A DNA stretch of 41,557 bases from Candidatus Gastranaerophilales bacterium (GTDB taxonomy: Bacteria; Cyanobacteriota; Vampirovibrionia; Gastranaerophilales; Gastranaerophilaceae). Position numbers and translations under genes: made by a program. Each line of letters starts with the position of its first letter. Position 1 is the first letter of the stretch. The notes beneath the pieces are model-generated. The model was not told the DNA's origin. It did no database searches and saw only the letters and a list, made by a program, of their open reading frames with translations. Shown here piece after piece: positions 7,987-16,747 of this stretch. Location: positions 1 through 41,557 of the forward strand of contig CALURX010000018.1 in the NCBI GenBank assembly GCA_944323265.1. The letters are read 5' to 3'.

Positions 7987-10074
7987 ATGGCTAGAAAAAC
8001 TCCATTAGAAAAAATCAGAAATATTGGTATTGCTGCTCACATCGACGCCGGCAAAACCACTACAACTGAACGTATCCTGTTCTACACAGGAAAAACCCAT
8101 AAACTTGGTGAAGTTCACGATGGTGCAGCTGTAACCGACTTTATGGAACAAGAAAGAGAAAGAGGTATTACAATCCAATCAGCTGCTGTAACAGCAGAAT
8201 GGAAAGGACATCAGATTAACATTATTGACACCCCTGGTCACGTTGACTTTACAATCGAAGTTGAACGTTCACTCCGTGTATTAGACGGTGTTGTTGCTGT
8301 ATTCTGTGCAGTAGGCGGTGTTCAATCTCAATCAGAAACTGTTTGGAGACAAGCTAACAGATACGAAGTTCCTAGAATGGTATTTGTTAACAAAATGGAC
8401 AGAACAGGTGCTGATTTCTTCAGAGTTGTTGATCAAATCAAAAACAGACTGGGTGCTAATGCATTCCCTATCAGACTTCCTATCGGAGCTGAAGACCAGT
8501 TCAGAGGTCTTATTGATTTGTTCACAATGAAGGCTGAAATCTATACAAATGATTTGGGTACTGATATCAGAGAAGAAGATATTCCTGCTGATATGCTTGA
8601 AATGGCTCAAAAATACAGAGATGAACTTGTAGAAGCTATCGCTGCAGAGAATGATGATTTAATGGAAAAATACTTTGAAGATCCTGCTTCAATTACAGTT
8701 GATGAATTGAAGAAAGGTTTGAGAAAAGCAGTTTGTGATAACAAAATTGTTCCTGTAACTTGCGGTACAGCATTCAAGAACAAAGGTGTACAGCTTCTGT
8801 TAGACTCAATTGTAGAATTAATGCCGTCACCTGTTGATGTAAAAGCTATCGAAGGTGAATTGGAAGACGGTACTAAGACAGAAAGACATTCTTCCGACTC
8901 TGAACCGTTTGCAGCATTGGCATTTAAGGTTATGACAGACCCGTTCGTAGGCCGTTTGACCTTCTTAAGGGTTTATTCTGGTGTAATTACATCAGGTTCT
9001 TATGTGCTTAACGCAACAAACGGCAAAAAAGAACGTATTTCAAGATTGGTACGTATGTATGCTGATCAAAGACTTGAAGAATCTGAAGTATACGCAGGTG
9101 ATATCTGCGCTGCCGTAGGTTTGAAAGATACTACAACAGGTGATACATTGTGCGATGAAAAAGCTCCTATTATTTTAGAAAGAATGAGCTTCCCTGAGCC
9201 GGTTATCTCTGTTGCTATCGAACCAAAAACAAAAGCAGACCAGGATAAAATGGGTATTGCTCTTCAAAAATTGGCAGAAGAAGATCCTTCATTCAGAGTT
9301 AAATCTGATACGGAAACCGGTCAGACAATTATCTCCGGTATGGGCGAACTTCACCTTGATATTATCGTAGACCGTATGTTGAGAGAATTCAAAGTAGAAG
9401 CTAACATCGGTAAACCTCAGGTTGCTTACAGAGAAACCATCAGAGGAACTGCAGATCAGGATTCTAAATTCGCTCGTCAATCAGGTGGTAAAGGTCAATA
9501 CGGTCACGTTAAGATTAGAATTTCACCTGCAGGCGAAAATGAAGGCTTCGTATTTGAAAACAAAATCGTTGGTGGTGCTATTCCTAAGGAATACATTGAA
9601 CCTGCAAGAAAAGGTATGGAAGAAGCTCTTGAAGGCGGTATCTTAGCAGGATTCCCGATGATAGACGTTAAAGTTGAACTTTATGATGGTTCATACCACG
9701 AAGTTGACTCTTCTGAAATGGCGTTCAAGATTGCCGGTTCTATGGCTATCAAAGAAGGTACAAGAAAAGCTCAGCCTTGCATTTTAGAGCCTATGATGAA
9801 GGTTGAAATTGAAATTCCTGAAGAATTCACAGGTACAATTATCGGTGATATTTCAAGAAGACGCGGACGTGTAGAAGGTCAAGAACCTCAAGGCAACACA
9901 GGAAACGTAATCGTTAGAGCGGTTGTTCCTCTTGCTAACATGTTCGGTTATGCTACTGACTTGAGATCTAATACTCAGGGACGTGGTACATTCTCTATGG
10001 AATTCCAAAAATACGAACAAGTTCCTGCAAATATCGAAAAAGAAATTATCGAAAAATCAGGTGCTTCAAAATAG
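7987..10074 (+). CDS. fusA: Elongation factor G
   Basis: GTPase that moves tRNAs and mRNA through the ribosome and, with RRF, recycles ribosomes. It has 695 residues. The G1 motif AHIDAGKTT lies at 17-25, with [13 protein letters not shown], domain IV and the C-terminal EF-G fold following. The AAAGGAA ribosome site is good. It is not accompanied here by rpsL, rpsG or tuf, so it stands outside a str-type operon. Confidence 0.98.
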   Translation: MARKTPLEKIRNIGIAAHIDAGKTTTTERILFYTGKTHKLGEVHDGAAVTDFMEQERERGITIQSAAVTAEWKGHQINIIDTPGHVDFTIEVERSLRVLDGVVAVFCAVGGVQSQSETVWRQANRYEVPRMVFVNKMDRTGADFFRVVDQIKNRLGANAFPIRLPIGAEDQFRGLIDLFTMKAEIYTNDLGTDIREEDIPADMLEMAQKYRDELVEAIAAENDDLMEKYFEDPASITVDELKKGLRKAVCDNKIVPVTCGTAFKNKGVQLLLDSIVELMPSPVDVKAIEGELEDGTKTERHSSDSEPFAALAFKVMTDPFVGRLTFLRVYSGVITSGSYVLNATNGKKERISRLVRMYADQRLEESEVYAGDICAAVGLKDTTTGDTLCDEKAPIILERMSFPEPVISVAIEPKTKADQDKMGIALQKLAEEDPSFRVKSDTETGQTIISGMGELHLDIIVDRMLREFKVEANIGKPQVAYRETIRGTADQDSKFARQSGGKGQYGHVKIRISPAGENEGFVFENKIVGGAIPKEYIEPARKGMEEALEGGILAGFPMIDVKVELYDGSYHEVDSSEMAFKIAGSMAIKEGTRKAQPCILEPMMKVEIEIPEEFTGTIIGDISRRRGRVEGQEPQGNTGNVIVRAVVPLANMFGYATDLRSNTQGRGTFSMEFQKYEQVPANIEKEIIEKSGASK

Positions 10075-10102
10075 GATAAAGTGTATATTCAATATAATGG
10101 AA

Positions 10103-10134
10103 AAGCGCGTCTCAAAAGAGGCGCGCTTTTTTTT
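10103..10134 (+). terminator. Intrinsic terminator of fusA
   Basis: GCGCGTCTC and GAGGCGCGC pair around AAAA with one G-U pair, followed by a T8 run. Confidence 0.88.
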
Positions 10135-10145
10135 AGGTTGGAGTC

Positions 10146-10466
10146 TTATTCATCTTCTGATGGAATAATTTTGTTCAGAATAGTGCTCAATTCTGTACAA
10201 GTATTTTCTATTTCTTGTGCGATATCGTCAATGTCATTTTGCTGCTCGGGGGTGAATCTATCCCAGGCATTTTTTTGTGATTTGATAAACTGCAGTGAAT
10301 TATATATATGTTCAAACTCCAAAGTTGTTTGTGTCAAAGATCTCATTGCATAGCCTAATCTTTCGTCCAGTGCCATATACAGGTTTTTATTTTCGAAATG
10401 TTTGCGAAAATATGTCAGAAGATTCTTTCCGTAGAAATCATTGTATTCTTCTTTTTTGTTCCGCAT
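10146..10466 (-). CDS. Small hypothetical protein
   Basis: Not recognised. It has 106 residues, very hydrophilic and helical, without signal peptide or membrane segment; the C-terminus is acidic (IIPSEDE). A clear GGGGGAG ribosome site precedes the ATG, which supports real coding. It is convergent with fusA and has no partner gene. Confidence 0.7.
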   Translation of the reverse strand: MRNKKEEYNDFYGKNLLTYFRKHFENKNLYMALDERLGYAMRSLTQTTLEFEHIYNSLQFIKSQKNAWDRFTPEQQNDIDDIAQEIENTCTELSTILNKIIPSEDE

Positions 10467-10516
10467 TACTCCCCCTCGTACCTGCTTTTATGTAGCTATA
10501 ATCTTATTAAAAGCAG

Positions 10517-10548
10517 TTGTCTGAGGAAAGTCAATATCATATTATAAT
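10517..10548 (+). promoter_or_regulatory. Candidate promoter giving a leaderless XRE mRNA
   Basis: TTGTCT (10517-10522) is followed after 17 bp by TATTAT (10540-10545), which overlaps a TATAAT at 10543. Transcription would begin at or next to the ATG at 10552, and no Shine-Dalgarno sequence is present. Confidence 0.45.
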
Positions 10549-10551
10549 AGT

Positions 10552-10788
10552 ATGAATAAAGATTGCGGTGTGATAAATGCTAAAATTTGTAAGAAAGTAA
10601 AACTCGAAAGGACTAAAAGAGATTTATCACAAGAAGAACTGGCATTTCGAGCTGGAGTCAATAAAAATACGATTTGGAAAATTGAAACAGGGCAGGTCTC
10701 ACCAACAATTCAAACAATAGAAAAAATCGCCAAGGCTCTGGATATGGATTTTGCAACTCTGACTGACGTCTCCAAAGTAGACCTGTAG
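10552..10788 (+). CDS. XRE-family helix-turn-helix regulator
   Basis: DNA-binding regulator of 78 residues made almost entirely of a Cro/CI-type HTH (residues about 14-70: LSQEELAFRAGVNKNTIWKIETGQVSPTIQTIEKIAKAL). No sensor domain is attached. It lies 33 bp upstream of the phosphopantetheinyl transferase gene, which may be its target or only a neighbour. The start has no ribosome site, and the -10 sits 3-6 bp before it. Confidence 0.88.
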   Translation: MNKDCGVINAKICKKVKLERTKRDLSQEELAFRAGVNKNTIWKIETGQVSPTIQTIEKIAKALDMDFATLTDVSKVDL

Positions 10789-10821
10789 TCATATCTTTTT
10801 TACTTGTGATAAAATTAGGTT

Positions 10822-11355
10822 ATGGATATTTTTGTTATAGAAGTTGTGGACGCTGATAATGTACATATGGAACTTTTAAAAGAGTTCCAAAAAAAAGAAA
10901 TTTCAGATCCTAAAAAATGGAATCAGCATTGTTTATCTTACCTGATGGTGGATAGAGTGCTTAGGGAGTTTTATAAGATTGAGGATAGAGAAGTTGTTTT
11001 TAATGGGAAAAAACCGTTTCTTAAAAATAGAGAAAAGTTTTTCAGCATTAGCCACAGCGGAGATTTTATAGCGCTAGCATTCTCAGATTATGACTGCGGA
11101 ATTGATATTGAGCAGATAAAACTCAGAAACTTTGAAGAAATTTCTAATCGTATGGGATTTAAGTGTAATACTCTGGAAGAGTTCTATAACGAGTGGACAA
11201 AATATGAAGCAGAGTACAAACTCGGAAAACCCGCGCAGAAGTTTAAAAAGATTCATTTCGAAGATTATATCATCACTGCCGCCAGCGTTAATATTAGAGA
11301 AAATTTTGAAGTTTATATTCAGAGCGGAAACGTGTTTCCTAACGCAAATGCTTGA
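10822..11355 (+). CDS. 4'-phosphopantetheinyl transferase (Sfp-type)
   Basis: Transfers phosphopantetheine from coenzyme A to a carrier-protein serine. It has 177 residues, shorter than Sfp itself. Motifs in order: KPFL near 64, FSISHS at 74-79, GIDIE at 93-97 (Mg-binding) and WTKYEAEYK at 125-133, corresponding to the usual WxxKEA, with Tyr in place of the Lys before Glu. No carrier protein, polyketide or peptide synthetase is in the window, so it may modify the fatty acid acyl carrier protein encoded elsewhere. A TGTGATAAAAT box lies about 8 bp before the ATG. Confidence 0.85.
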   Translation: MDIFVIEVVDADNVHMELLKEFQKKEISDPKKWNQHCLSYLMVDRVLREFYKIEDREVVFNGKKPFLKNREKFFSISHSGDFIALAFSDYDCGIDIEQIKLRNFEEISNRMGFKCNTLEEFYNEWTKYEAEYKLGKPAQKFKKIHFEDYIITAASVNIRENFEVYIQSGNVFPNANA

Positions 11356-11417
11356 TTGTTCTAAAGTTTTTGGTAATTCTTGCCGATAATAATTATATAA
11401 AACAAAGAGGACTATAA

Positions 11418-11591
11418 ATGGCTAGAATTATTGAATCTCAAGTTGGAGCAAGAAGAATTATAAAAATGTCAGTTGATGATATTTTATCCATTGTTCAGGA
11501 TTATCAGCGAATAGTTCCGAGATTTTCTACAATAGAAGACGCTCGCTCTTATCTCAGCGATACGGTTATTTATATTCCGGAAGAAGCTTAG
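11418..11591 (+). CDS. Small hypothetical protein of 57 residues
   Basis: An AGAGGA ribosome site 6 bp upstream supports a 57-residue product beginning MARIIESQVGARRIIKMSVD and ending YIPEEA. It is helical, with no membrane segment, and no family was recognised. The 3' end overlaps the convergent TPR gene by 4 bp. The ribosome site and the snug fit between neighbours are the main evidence for coding. Confidence 0.65.
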   Translation: MARIIESQVGARRIIKMSVDDILSIVQDYQRIVPRFSTIEDARSYLSDTVIYIPEEA

Positions 11592-13243
11592 TAATAATCA
11601 GATGACGCCATATCCGTAAGTGCGTTTTTAGCTTCTTCAAAAGTAGGGTCTTGTTCAAGAACTTCTATATACAGCTCCTTTGCTTTATCCCTGTTATTGT
11701 TCTCATAGAGGAGTGCAAGATTGTATTTGGCCTGCAATAAGTTTGGATCATACATTATTGCTTTTTTGAATGACTCTTCAGCATTTTTAATATCATGCTG
11801 AGCCGCATACATTATTCCTACACGATAAAGACCATAAGGGTTCTTTTCATCAACTTTTAATAAGTCTGTAAGCGCCTTTTTTTCCTCAAAGAAGTGACCG
11901 AGCTGGTGATGTGCTTCTGATAAAAGGAGCAGATATTTTGCAAGAAATTCTCTTTGTTTGTCGAATTCCAGAGCTTTGTTGAGCGATTCTATCGTGCTCG
12001 TATAATTTTTCTGGGCAAAATAGTTTTTAGCTACGTTATAATAGATTTCCGGATTTAGGGCATTATATTGAGTTGCATTTTTTAACATTTCGTACGATTC
12101 TTCATACTTTTCCTGCTCAGAATAATTTATTGCCCATTTGATATATAAGTCGCATATTAAAAGATTAACGGTTTTGGCTTCTCTCTGGGTAGCCTTGTCA
12201 AGAAGTATTGTATATCTTTCTAAAGCTTTTTCATAATCTTTTCTTTGTATGTAAGCATCGGCAAGTTCCAGAGTTACGTCAAAGCCATTCTGCGACATCA
12301 TAGCTAAGTCTTCTAATATAGCAATCCCTTCATCCGTTCTGTTTAGCTTGATATTAAATGTTGCAATATCATTTCTAACTTTAAATTTATCGGAACCCTG
12401 TATATCAAGGAGTTTCTCAGAATATTCAATAGCCTTGTCATATTCTTCAGTTTCTACATATAAAGCTACCAGCGTATCGTAAACCCATAATAAAACTTTT
12501 GGTTCTGTTACAAATGTTAACATGTAAAGTAGTGTCTCAATTGCAACAGGATAATTTTTTATTTTAATGTATAACTCAATGAGTTTTCTATTTGTATTAA
12601 CATCGTTAGGATATATGCCTAACCTTACTTTATAAGCTTCAAAAGCCGCAGGATAATCATGCGCTTCTTCGTTTAATTCTGCAAGAATAGATTGAACATC
12701 TGCAATATCTTCATCCAAATCCAGAAGGTCAGCAAGAACTTCATAGGCGCTTATGGAAGAATATAGCTGGTCTGTTTTTCTGTATAATTCAGCAAGGGTT
12801 CTTACTACATCTTTATCAGTTTTTTTGTGGTCAAATACAAGTTCATATTCTTTTATTGCTTTATTAAGAACTTGTTTTTTTATGTAGCAGTTGCCTAAAA
12901 CCTGATGAGTATCAACATTGTTTGGCTTTTTCTTAAGGATAATGAGACATTGTTTTATTGCTTGATTGTACTTTCTATCTTCATAATACGCTTTTGCAAG
13001 ATAGATTCTGACATCAATATGCCCCGGAACTCTGTCAAGGTATTTTGTTGCAAGAAGTTGAACAAGTGTGTACTCCTTCTTGTCAAAGAGCACCTGAACC
13101 TGCTCAAGAATATTTTTGGTAGATAACTGCAGCTCTTCTCCTTTGCCGGAGCCTTGATATAAAATAATGGAGTATAAGATATATATGGCAGCGATTGCAA
13201 CCAAAAATGCAATAATAATTATTATCAGGTTTGTATCAGTCAT
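11588..13243 (-). CDS. Membrane-anchored TPR-repeat protein
   Basis: 551 residues. An N-terminal transmembrane helix (about residues 5-27, mostly Ile/Leu/Ala) is followed by about twelve tetratricopeptide repeats to the C-terminus, such as the series with YNQAIKQCLIILKKKPNN and YDKAIEYSEKLLDIQG. TPR arrays are protein-protein scaffolds. The layout resembles LapB/YciM, but the C-terminal rubredoxin-like metal domain of that family is missing, so a homologous role is not claimed. A GAAGAGAG ribosome site precedes the ATG. It is divergent from the secreted protein at 13361. Confidence 0.85.
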   Translation of the reverse strand: MTDTNLIIIIIAFLVAIAAIYILYSIILYQGSGKGEELQLSTKNILEQVQVLFDKKEYTLVQLLATKYLDRVPGHIDVRIYLAKAYYEDRKYNQAIKQCLIILKKKPNNVDTHQVLGNCYIKKQVLNKAIKEYELVFDHKKTDKDVVRTLAELYRKTDQLYSSISAYEVLADLLDLDEDIADVQSILAELNEEAHDYPAAFEAYKVRLGIYPNDVNTNRKLIELYIKIKNYPVAIETLLYMLTFVTEPKVLLWVYDTLVALYVETEEYDKAIEYSEKLLDIQGSDKFKVRNDIATFNIKLNRTDEGIAILEDLAMMSQNGFDVTLELADAYIQRKDYEKALERYTILLDKATQREAKTVNLLICDLYIKWAINYSEQEKYEESYEMLKNATQYNALNPEIYYNVAKNYFAQKNYTSTIESLNKALEFDKQREFLAKYLLLLSEAHHQLGHFFEEKKALTDLLKVDEKNPYGLYRVGIMYAAQHDIKNAEESFKKAIMYDPNLLQAKYNLALLYENNNRDKAKELYIEVLEQDPTFEEAKNALTDMASSDYY

Positions 13244-13360
13244 TATACTCTCTTCTAACTAACTTAAATATATCAATATTATACATTATAACTTTGAAAA
13301 ATAAAAGTTTTTTGTATTAAAGGTTTACTTTTTCAAAATTTTGATTAACATAATAAGTAT

Positions 13361-13936
13361 ATGAAGCAAGTATTGATAAGTTTTTTAGTGTTACTAATAT
13401 TTAACCCTTTAGCTTTAGCAGAAGGCTCTCTTGAAGATTTTTCAAATATTGATAGAGCCTGGGATGGTCAAGAAGCTATAACTAATGAACAATTTGAGGA
13501 GGCCATAGATACTCTGGAAGCGAATAAAAAGAAGAAAGAGGCGAAACAGAGAAAAAAATTAATAAAGAAAGTCGGAGGCGGTGGAACGAGCCTTCATCCG
13601 GGGTTAGATCCTTCCGGAGAAATAAAGCCTATGAGTGATATTGATAAAGAAGAGGCTAGAATTTTGAATGTGCCGGTTCATTTGATAATTGGTGATAAAA
13701 AGTTGGATAAGGGTTTCTATAGAATATTAGCAGAGCGTAAAGATAATAAGATTTATTTGTTATTTTATCAATCTCAATTTTTTAAAGGAAAAGTGCAGGC
13801 TTATGAGACTGACGATGATTTCGGGGAGGAGACAATTGATTTTGTAAAGCTGTCACCTTATAATCAAAATTTTGTACAAGTAGTGTACGGCTCTTTGGAT
13901 GTTAATGCTTATGCGTATATAAAATTTGAAGAATAG
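13361..13936 (+). CDS. Secreted hypothetical protein
   Basis: 191 residues with a signal peptide (MKQVLISFLVLLIFNPLALAEG, cut after about residue 20). A lysine-rich helical stretch with KKKKEAKQRKKLIKK follows at about 50-66, then a glycine turn and a beta-rich C-terminal half ending YAYIKFEE. No family was recognised. It precedes the pilus operon by about 225 bp, so a role in the envelope or pilus is possible but unsupported. A CATAAT box lies 6 bp before the ATG and there is no ribosome site, suggesting a leaderless mRNA. Confidence 0.75.
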   Translation: MKQVLISFLVLLIFNPLALAEGSLEDFSNIDRAWDGQEAITNEQFEEAIDTLEANKKKKEAKQRKKLIKKVGGGGTSLHPGLDPSGEIKPMSDIDKEEARILNVPVHLIIGDKKLDKGFYRILAERKDNKIYLLFYQSQFFKGKVQAYETDDDFGEETIDFVKLSPYNQNFVQVVYGSLDVNAYAYIKFEE

Positions 13937-13965
13937 TTGTTTTTCAACTTTTTGAGCACCATCTT

Positions 13966-13984
13966 ATTGTAACATTTTTGTAAC
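13966..13984 (+). promoter_or_regulatory. Possible operator: 11-bp spaced direct repeats
   Basis: ATTGTAAC (13966) and TTTGTAAC (13977) are repeated with an 11-bp period, with a weaker GTTGTAAT at 13997. One helical turn is the spacing used by OmpR/PhoB-type regulators. It lies upstream of the pilus operon promoter. Confidence 0.35.
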
Positions 13985-14091
13985 AAGAAAATTATAGTTG
14001 TAATATTCTGAAATTATGGTAGAATTAAAGAAGGTTTATATATTGAATTTTTCAAATTTGTAGGAAAAGAATAATAAAATAGTATAAACAA

Positions 14092-14120
14092 TTGATTTCA
14101 AATAAGGAACTACATAGTAT
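14092..14120 (+). promoter_or_regulatory. Candidate promoter of the pilus operon
   Basis: TTGATT (14092-14097) and TAGTAT (14115-14120) have 17-bp spacing. A second TATAAT directly abuts the start codon at 14157-14162 and could instead start transcription at the internal ATG at 14169. Confidence 0.4.
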
Positions 14121-14162
14121 AGTTTAGAGTAGGTGAGAGTTACAAGTAGTTAGAAGTATAAT

Positions 14163-14837
14163 ATGAAGATGCGCAATTATATGAAGAAAAAAGAAGAGCT
14201 TGGAAACGCATTAGATCTGTCAACAGACGAGTTGATAGAAAGGACTGTGGGTAAACGAAAAGTGGTGCTTAGAAAACGAGCAAAAGTCCTCTTGGCACTT
14301 TGTTGTATAGTCCCTATATTTTGTGTTTCCCTATCCTTACATAAGCAAGGATTTAATTCTCTGGAAGAAATTGATGGAGATGCAATTGGCTTTGTTACTG
14401 CCCCAATAGCAGCAACATCTGTCAAAAAGGATTTAATATCCATTCCGTCAGGAACTGTTAAGGCAAATCCGTTTTTACCTTATAGAGATATAGGCGGAAC
14501 CGCAGTAAGCGATGTTCCGACTTTTGATATCGTAGAACCTCCGGAGGTTATTAACGAAAATTCAGATGCTGCAAGGGTTATGGATACTATAGTCAGCGGT
14601 ATCCTGTATGATAAGTACAGCCCTTCTGCAATTTTGAATATTGAAGGAAATGATTATTTAGTAAAGAAAGGTGATACTGTTAATAATTATAAAGTCTTAA
14701 ATATTATGCAGGACAGTGTAACAGTTAAGCTTGGAAACAATGTTTATAAAGCTGGTATAGGTGAAATTTTAACCGAAGGGTCAGTAACTCATAATGACGT
14801 TTCAAATTTAAGTAGTAAATTCGGAGGGAAGAAATGA
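14163..14837 (+). CDS. GspC/PilP-like inner-membrane protein of the secretion/pilus system
   Basis: 224 residues. A basic N-terminus precedes one transmembrane helix (about 42-60). A proline-rich linker follows, then a C-terminal domain (about 145-210) with AILNIEGNDYLVKKGDTVNNYKV and DSVTVKLGNN that matches the homology region of GspC/PilP. These proteins link the inner-membrane platform to the secretin. The stop overlaps the secretin start (ATGA), which fits a direct partner. No good ribosome site is seen; ATGs at 14169 and 14181 are alternative starts. Confidence 0.75.
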   Translation: MKMRNYMKKKEELGNALDLSTDELIERTVGKRKVVLRKRAKVLLALCCIVPIFCVSLSLHKQGFNSLEEIDGDAIGFVTAPIAATSVKKDLISIPSGTVKANPFLPYRDIGGTAVSDVPTFDIVEPPEVINENSDAARVMDTIVSGILYDKYSPSAILNIEGNDYLVKKGDTVNNYKVLNIMQDSVTVKLGNNVYKAGIGEILTEGSVTHNDVSNLSSKFGGKK

Positions 14838-16744
14838 TGAAATATAATCATATACAGAGATTTTTATCAGCTGCGTTGTTATTAGCATTTACTGCACCTT
14901 CGGGTTTAGCAGTTTCAACATACGATGCAGCTTTAGACTCAGTGCAGGCAGTGCCTTATAAAGATTCAATGGTACTTTCCGCTGATGTGAAGCTTACGAA
15001 CAAGAATGACAAAATTAATCTTAGTTTGAGAAATTCTGATGTAAAACAGGTTTTGAGAATGTTTGCAGATAAAGTAGGCATGAATATTGTATTCCATTCA
15101 TCAGTTGAAGGAAATGTAACTCTTGATTTAGTTGATATGCCTGTTAATGATGCATTTAATCTGGTATTGCAGATTGCCGGTTTGAATTATTATAAACAAG
15201 ATAATACAATTATTGTACTTGCAAAAGACGCTGCAGATAATGCGACTTTTTCAAAACAAGAAATGATGGTATTTCCTGTAAAATATGTAAGTGCAGCAAA
15301 AATTGCAGACTTTTTGAATAAAAATGTTTTTGGAATGAAAAAAGCCGGACTTTCAAGTGTTGATGCTGCAACAGTAAATGCCGCAACAAACGAAATAATC
15401 GTTTTTGGTATGGAATCTGATGCTGCAATTGTTAAAAAGGTTATAGAGCAGCTTGACAGAGAACCATTAACAAAAACATTTACAGTAAATCATACGACAC
15501 CTGCAGAAATGGCGGATATGATATGTAATATGCTCTTACCGTCACGCGGTTCTTCAAATGGCGGTTCAAGCAGCAGTTCTTTTGCAACTATGGCAGCTCC
15601 TAGAACCCCTGGCGTAGGAACAGGCGGAGCTGCCGGTATAATGACCGGCGGTGCTGCAAGCAGTTCCGCAGGAGGCAGTGATATGAAACTCGGAGAAGGG
15701 GTTGTTGCTTGTACGATTTCCCCATCTGCGGTAACAACTACGGCATCTCCTTTTGATGTACAGAACCTTTCTATATCATACTTCCCGCAAAGAGGTACCA
15801 TTACAATGATGGGCGGTTCTGAAGCTCAATTGCAGATGGTTGAGAATTTTATCAAAACAAATGATATCAAGCAGCCGCAAGCATATTTGGAAGTTTCAAT
15901 TGTTGAACTTAATGAACAGGGAAGCAAGGAATTCTCTAATGACTGGTCTATACAAAGTAATGCCTGGGGTGTAAGATTCTCCGGCGGTCGTGTTAGCGGC
16001 GGCAGAGAAGCTTCTCCTGAACCAAGATGGTTTGATTATACTTATAAACAATTTGTTGACGGTCAGTGGAATGACGACGGTACTTATACTCCGCCTCAAT
16101 GGATTACTGTTGACGGTCAAAAACAAAATGTTTATGGCAGCGGCTCATATATTTCCTGGACTATGAATTATTTGATAGAAAACCAAAAGGGAAGAGTTCT
16201 TGCTAATCCGAAACTCTTGATTACAAACGGTCAGGAATCTGTTATTGACTTAACTCAAGATTATATTGAAAAAGTAACATCAGAGTTCTTGTCATCATCT
16301 AGTGCAGGTTATGGTGCAACCGGTACAGTTCAGAAAACATATACAATCGGTGAAGATCAGGGTATTAAAATTTCTTTAACTCCGTTTATATCACCAGATG
16401 GTTATGTAACATTGAATATTAAACCTGAATACGCTACGATTGCAGGTCAGGCAACAACTGTGGGTGAAACAGGGGAAAGAGAAGTTGCTGCTACACTTCT
16501 GAGCAGAAGAAATCTTGACTTGAAAAATGTAAGAATAAAAGATGGCGAAACTTTGATTATTGCTGGCTTAATTCAGGAAAATGAAAATAAAACCGTTCAA
16601 AAGATTCCTTTCTTGGGTGACTTGCCGGTAATAGGTTCTGTATTTAGATCTACAACTACATCTAAAACAAAGAATGAACTTGTAATAATGCTTACTCCAA
16701 GGATTATTAATGACGATGAAGGTACAGTAGCGGATAATTTATAA
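14834..16744 (+). CDS. Secretin (GspD/PilQ family)
   Basis: Outer-membrane channel for pilus or substrate passage, 636 residues. A signal peptide ends near residue 26 (ATG at 14834 or 14837). An N0/STN-like domain follows with LRNSDVKQVLRMFADKVGMNIVF, then KH-like N domains (MMVFPVKYVSAAKIADFLN and FTVNHTTPAEMADMI) joined by a Gly/Ser-rich linker. The secretin core has RVLANPKLLITNGQ, IKISLTPFISPDGYV, IKDGETLIIAGL and PFLGDLPVIGSVF. No lipobox and no pilotin gene are seen. The following pilB starts 3 bp after the stop. Confidence 0.93.
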   Translation: MMKYNHIQRFLSAALLLAFTAPSGLAVSTYDAALDSVQAVPYKDSMVLSADVKLTNKNDKINLSLRNSDVKQVLRMFADKVGMNIVFHSSVEGNVTLDLVDMPVNDAFNLVLQIAGLNYYKQDNTIIVLAKDAADNATFSKQEMMVFPVKYVSAAKIADFLNKNVFGMKKAGLSSVDAATVNAATNEIIVFGMESDAAIVKKVIEQLDREPLTKTFTVNHTTPAEMADMICNMLLPSRGSSNGGSSSSSFATMAAPRTPGVGTGGAAGIMTGGAASSSAGGSDMKLGEGVVACTISPSAVTTTASPFDVQNLSISYFPQRGTITMMGGSEAQLQMVENFIKTNDIKQPQAYLEVSIVELNEQGSKEFSNDWSIQSNAWGVRFSGGRVSGGREASPEPRWFDYTYKQFVDGQWNDDGTYTPPQWITVDGQKQNVYGSGSYISWTMNYLIENQKGRVLANPKLLITNGQESVIDLTQDYIEKVTSEFLSSSSAGYGATGTVQKTYTIGEDQGIKISLTPFISPDGYVTLNIKPEYATIAGQATTVGETGEREVAATLLSRRNLDLKNVRIKDGETLIIAGLIQENENKTVQKIPFLGDLPVIGSVFRSTTTSKTKNELVIMLTPRIINDDEGTVADNL

Positions 16745-16747
16745 TTT

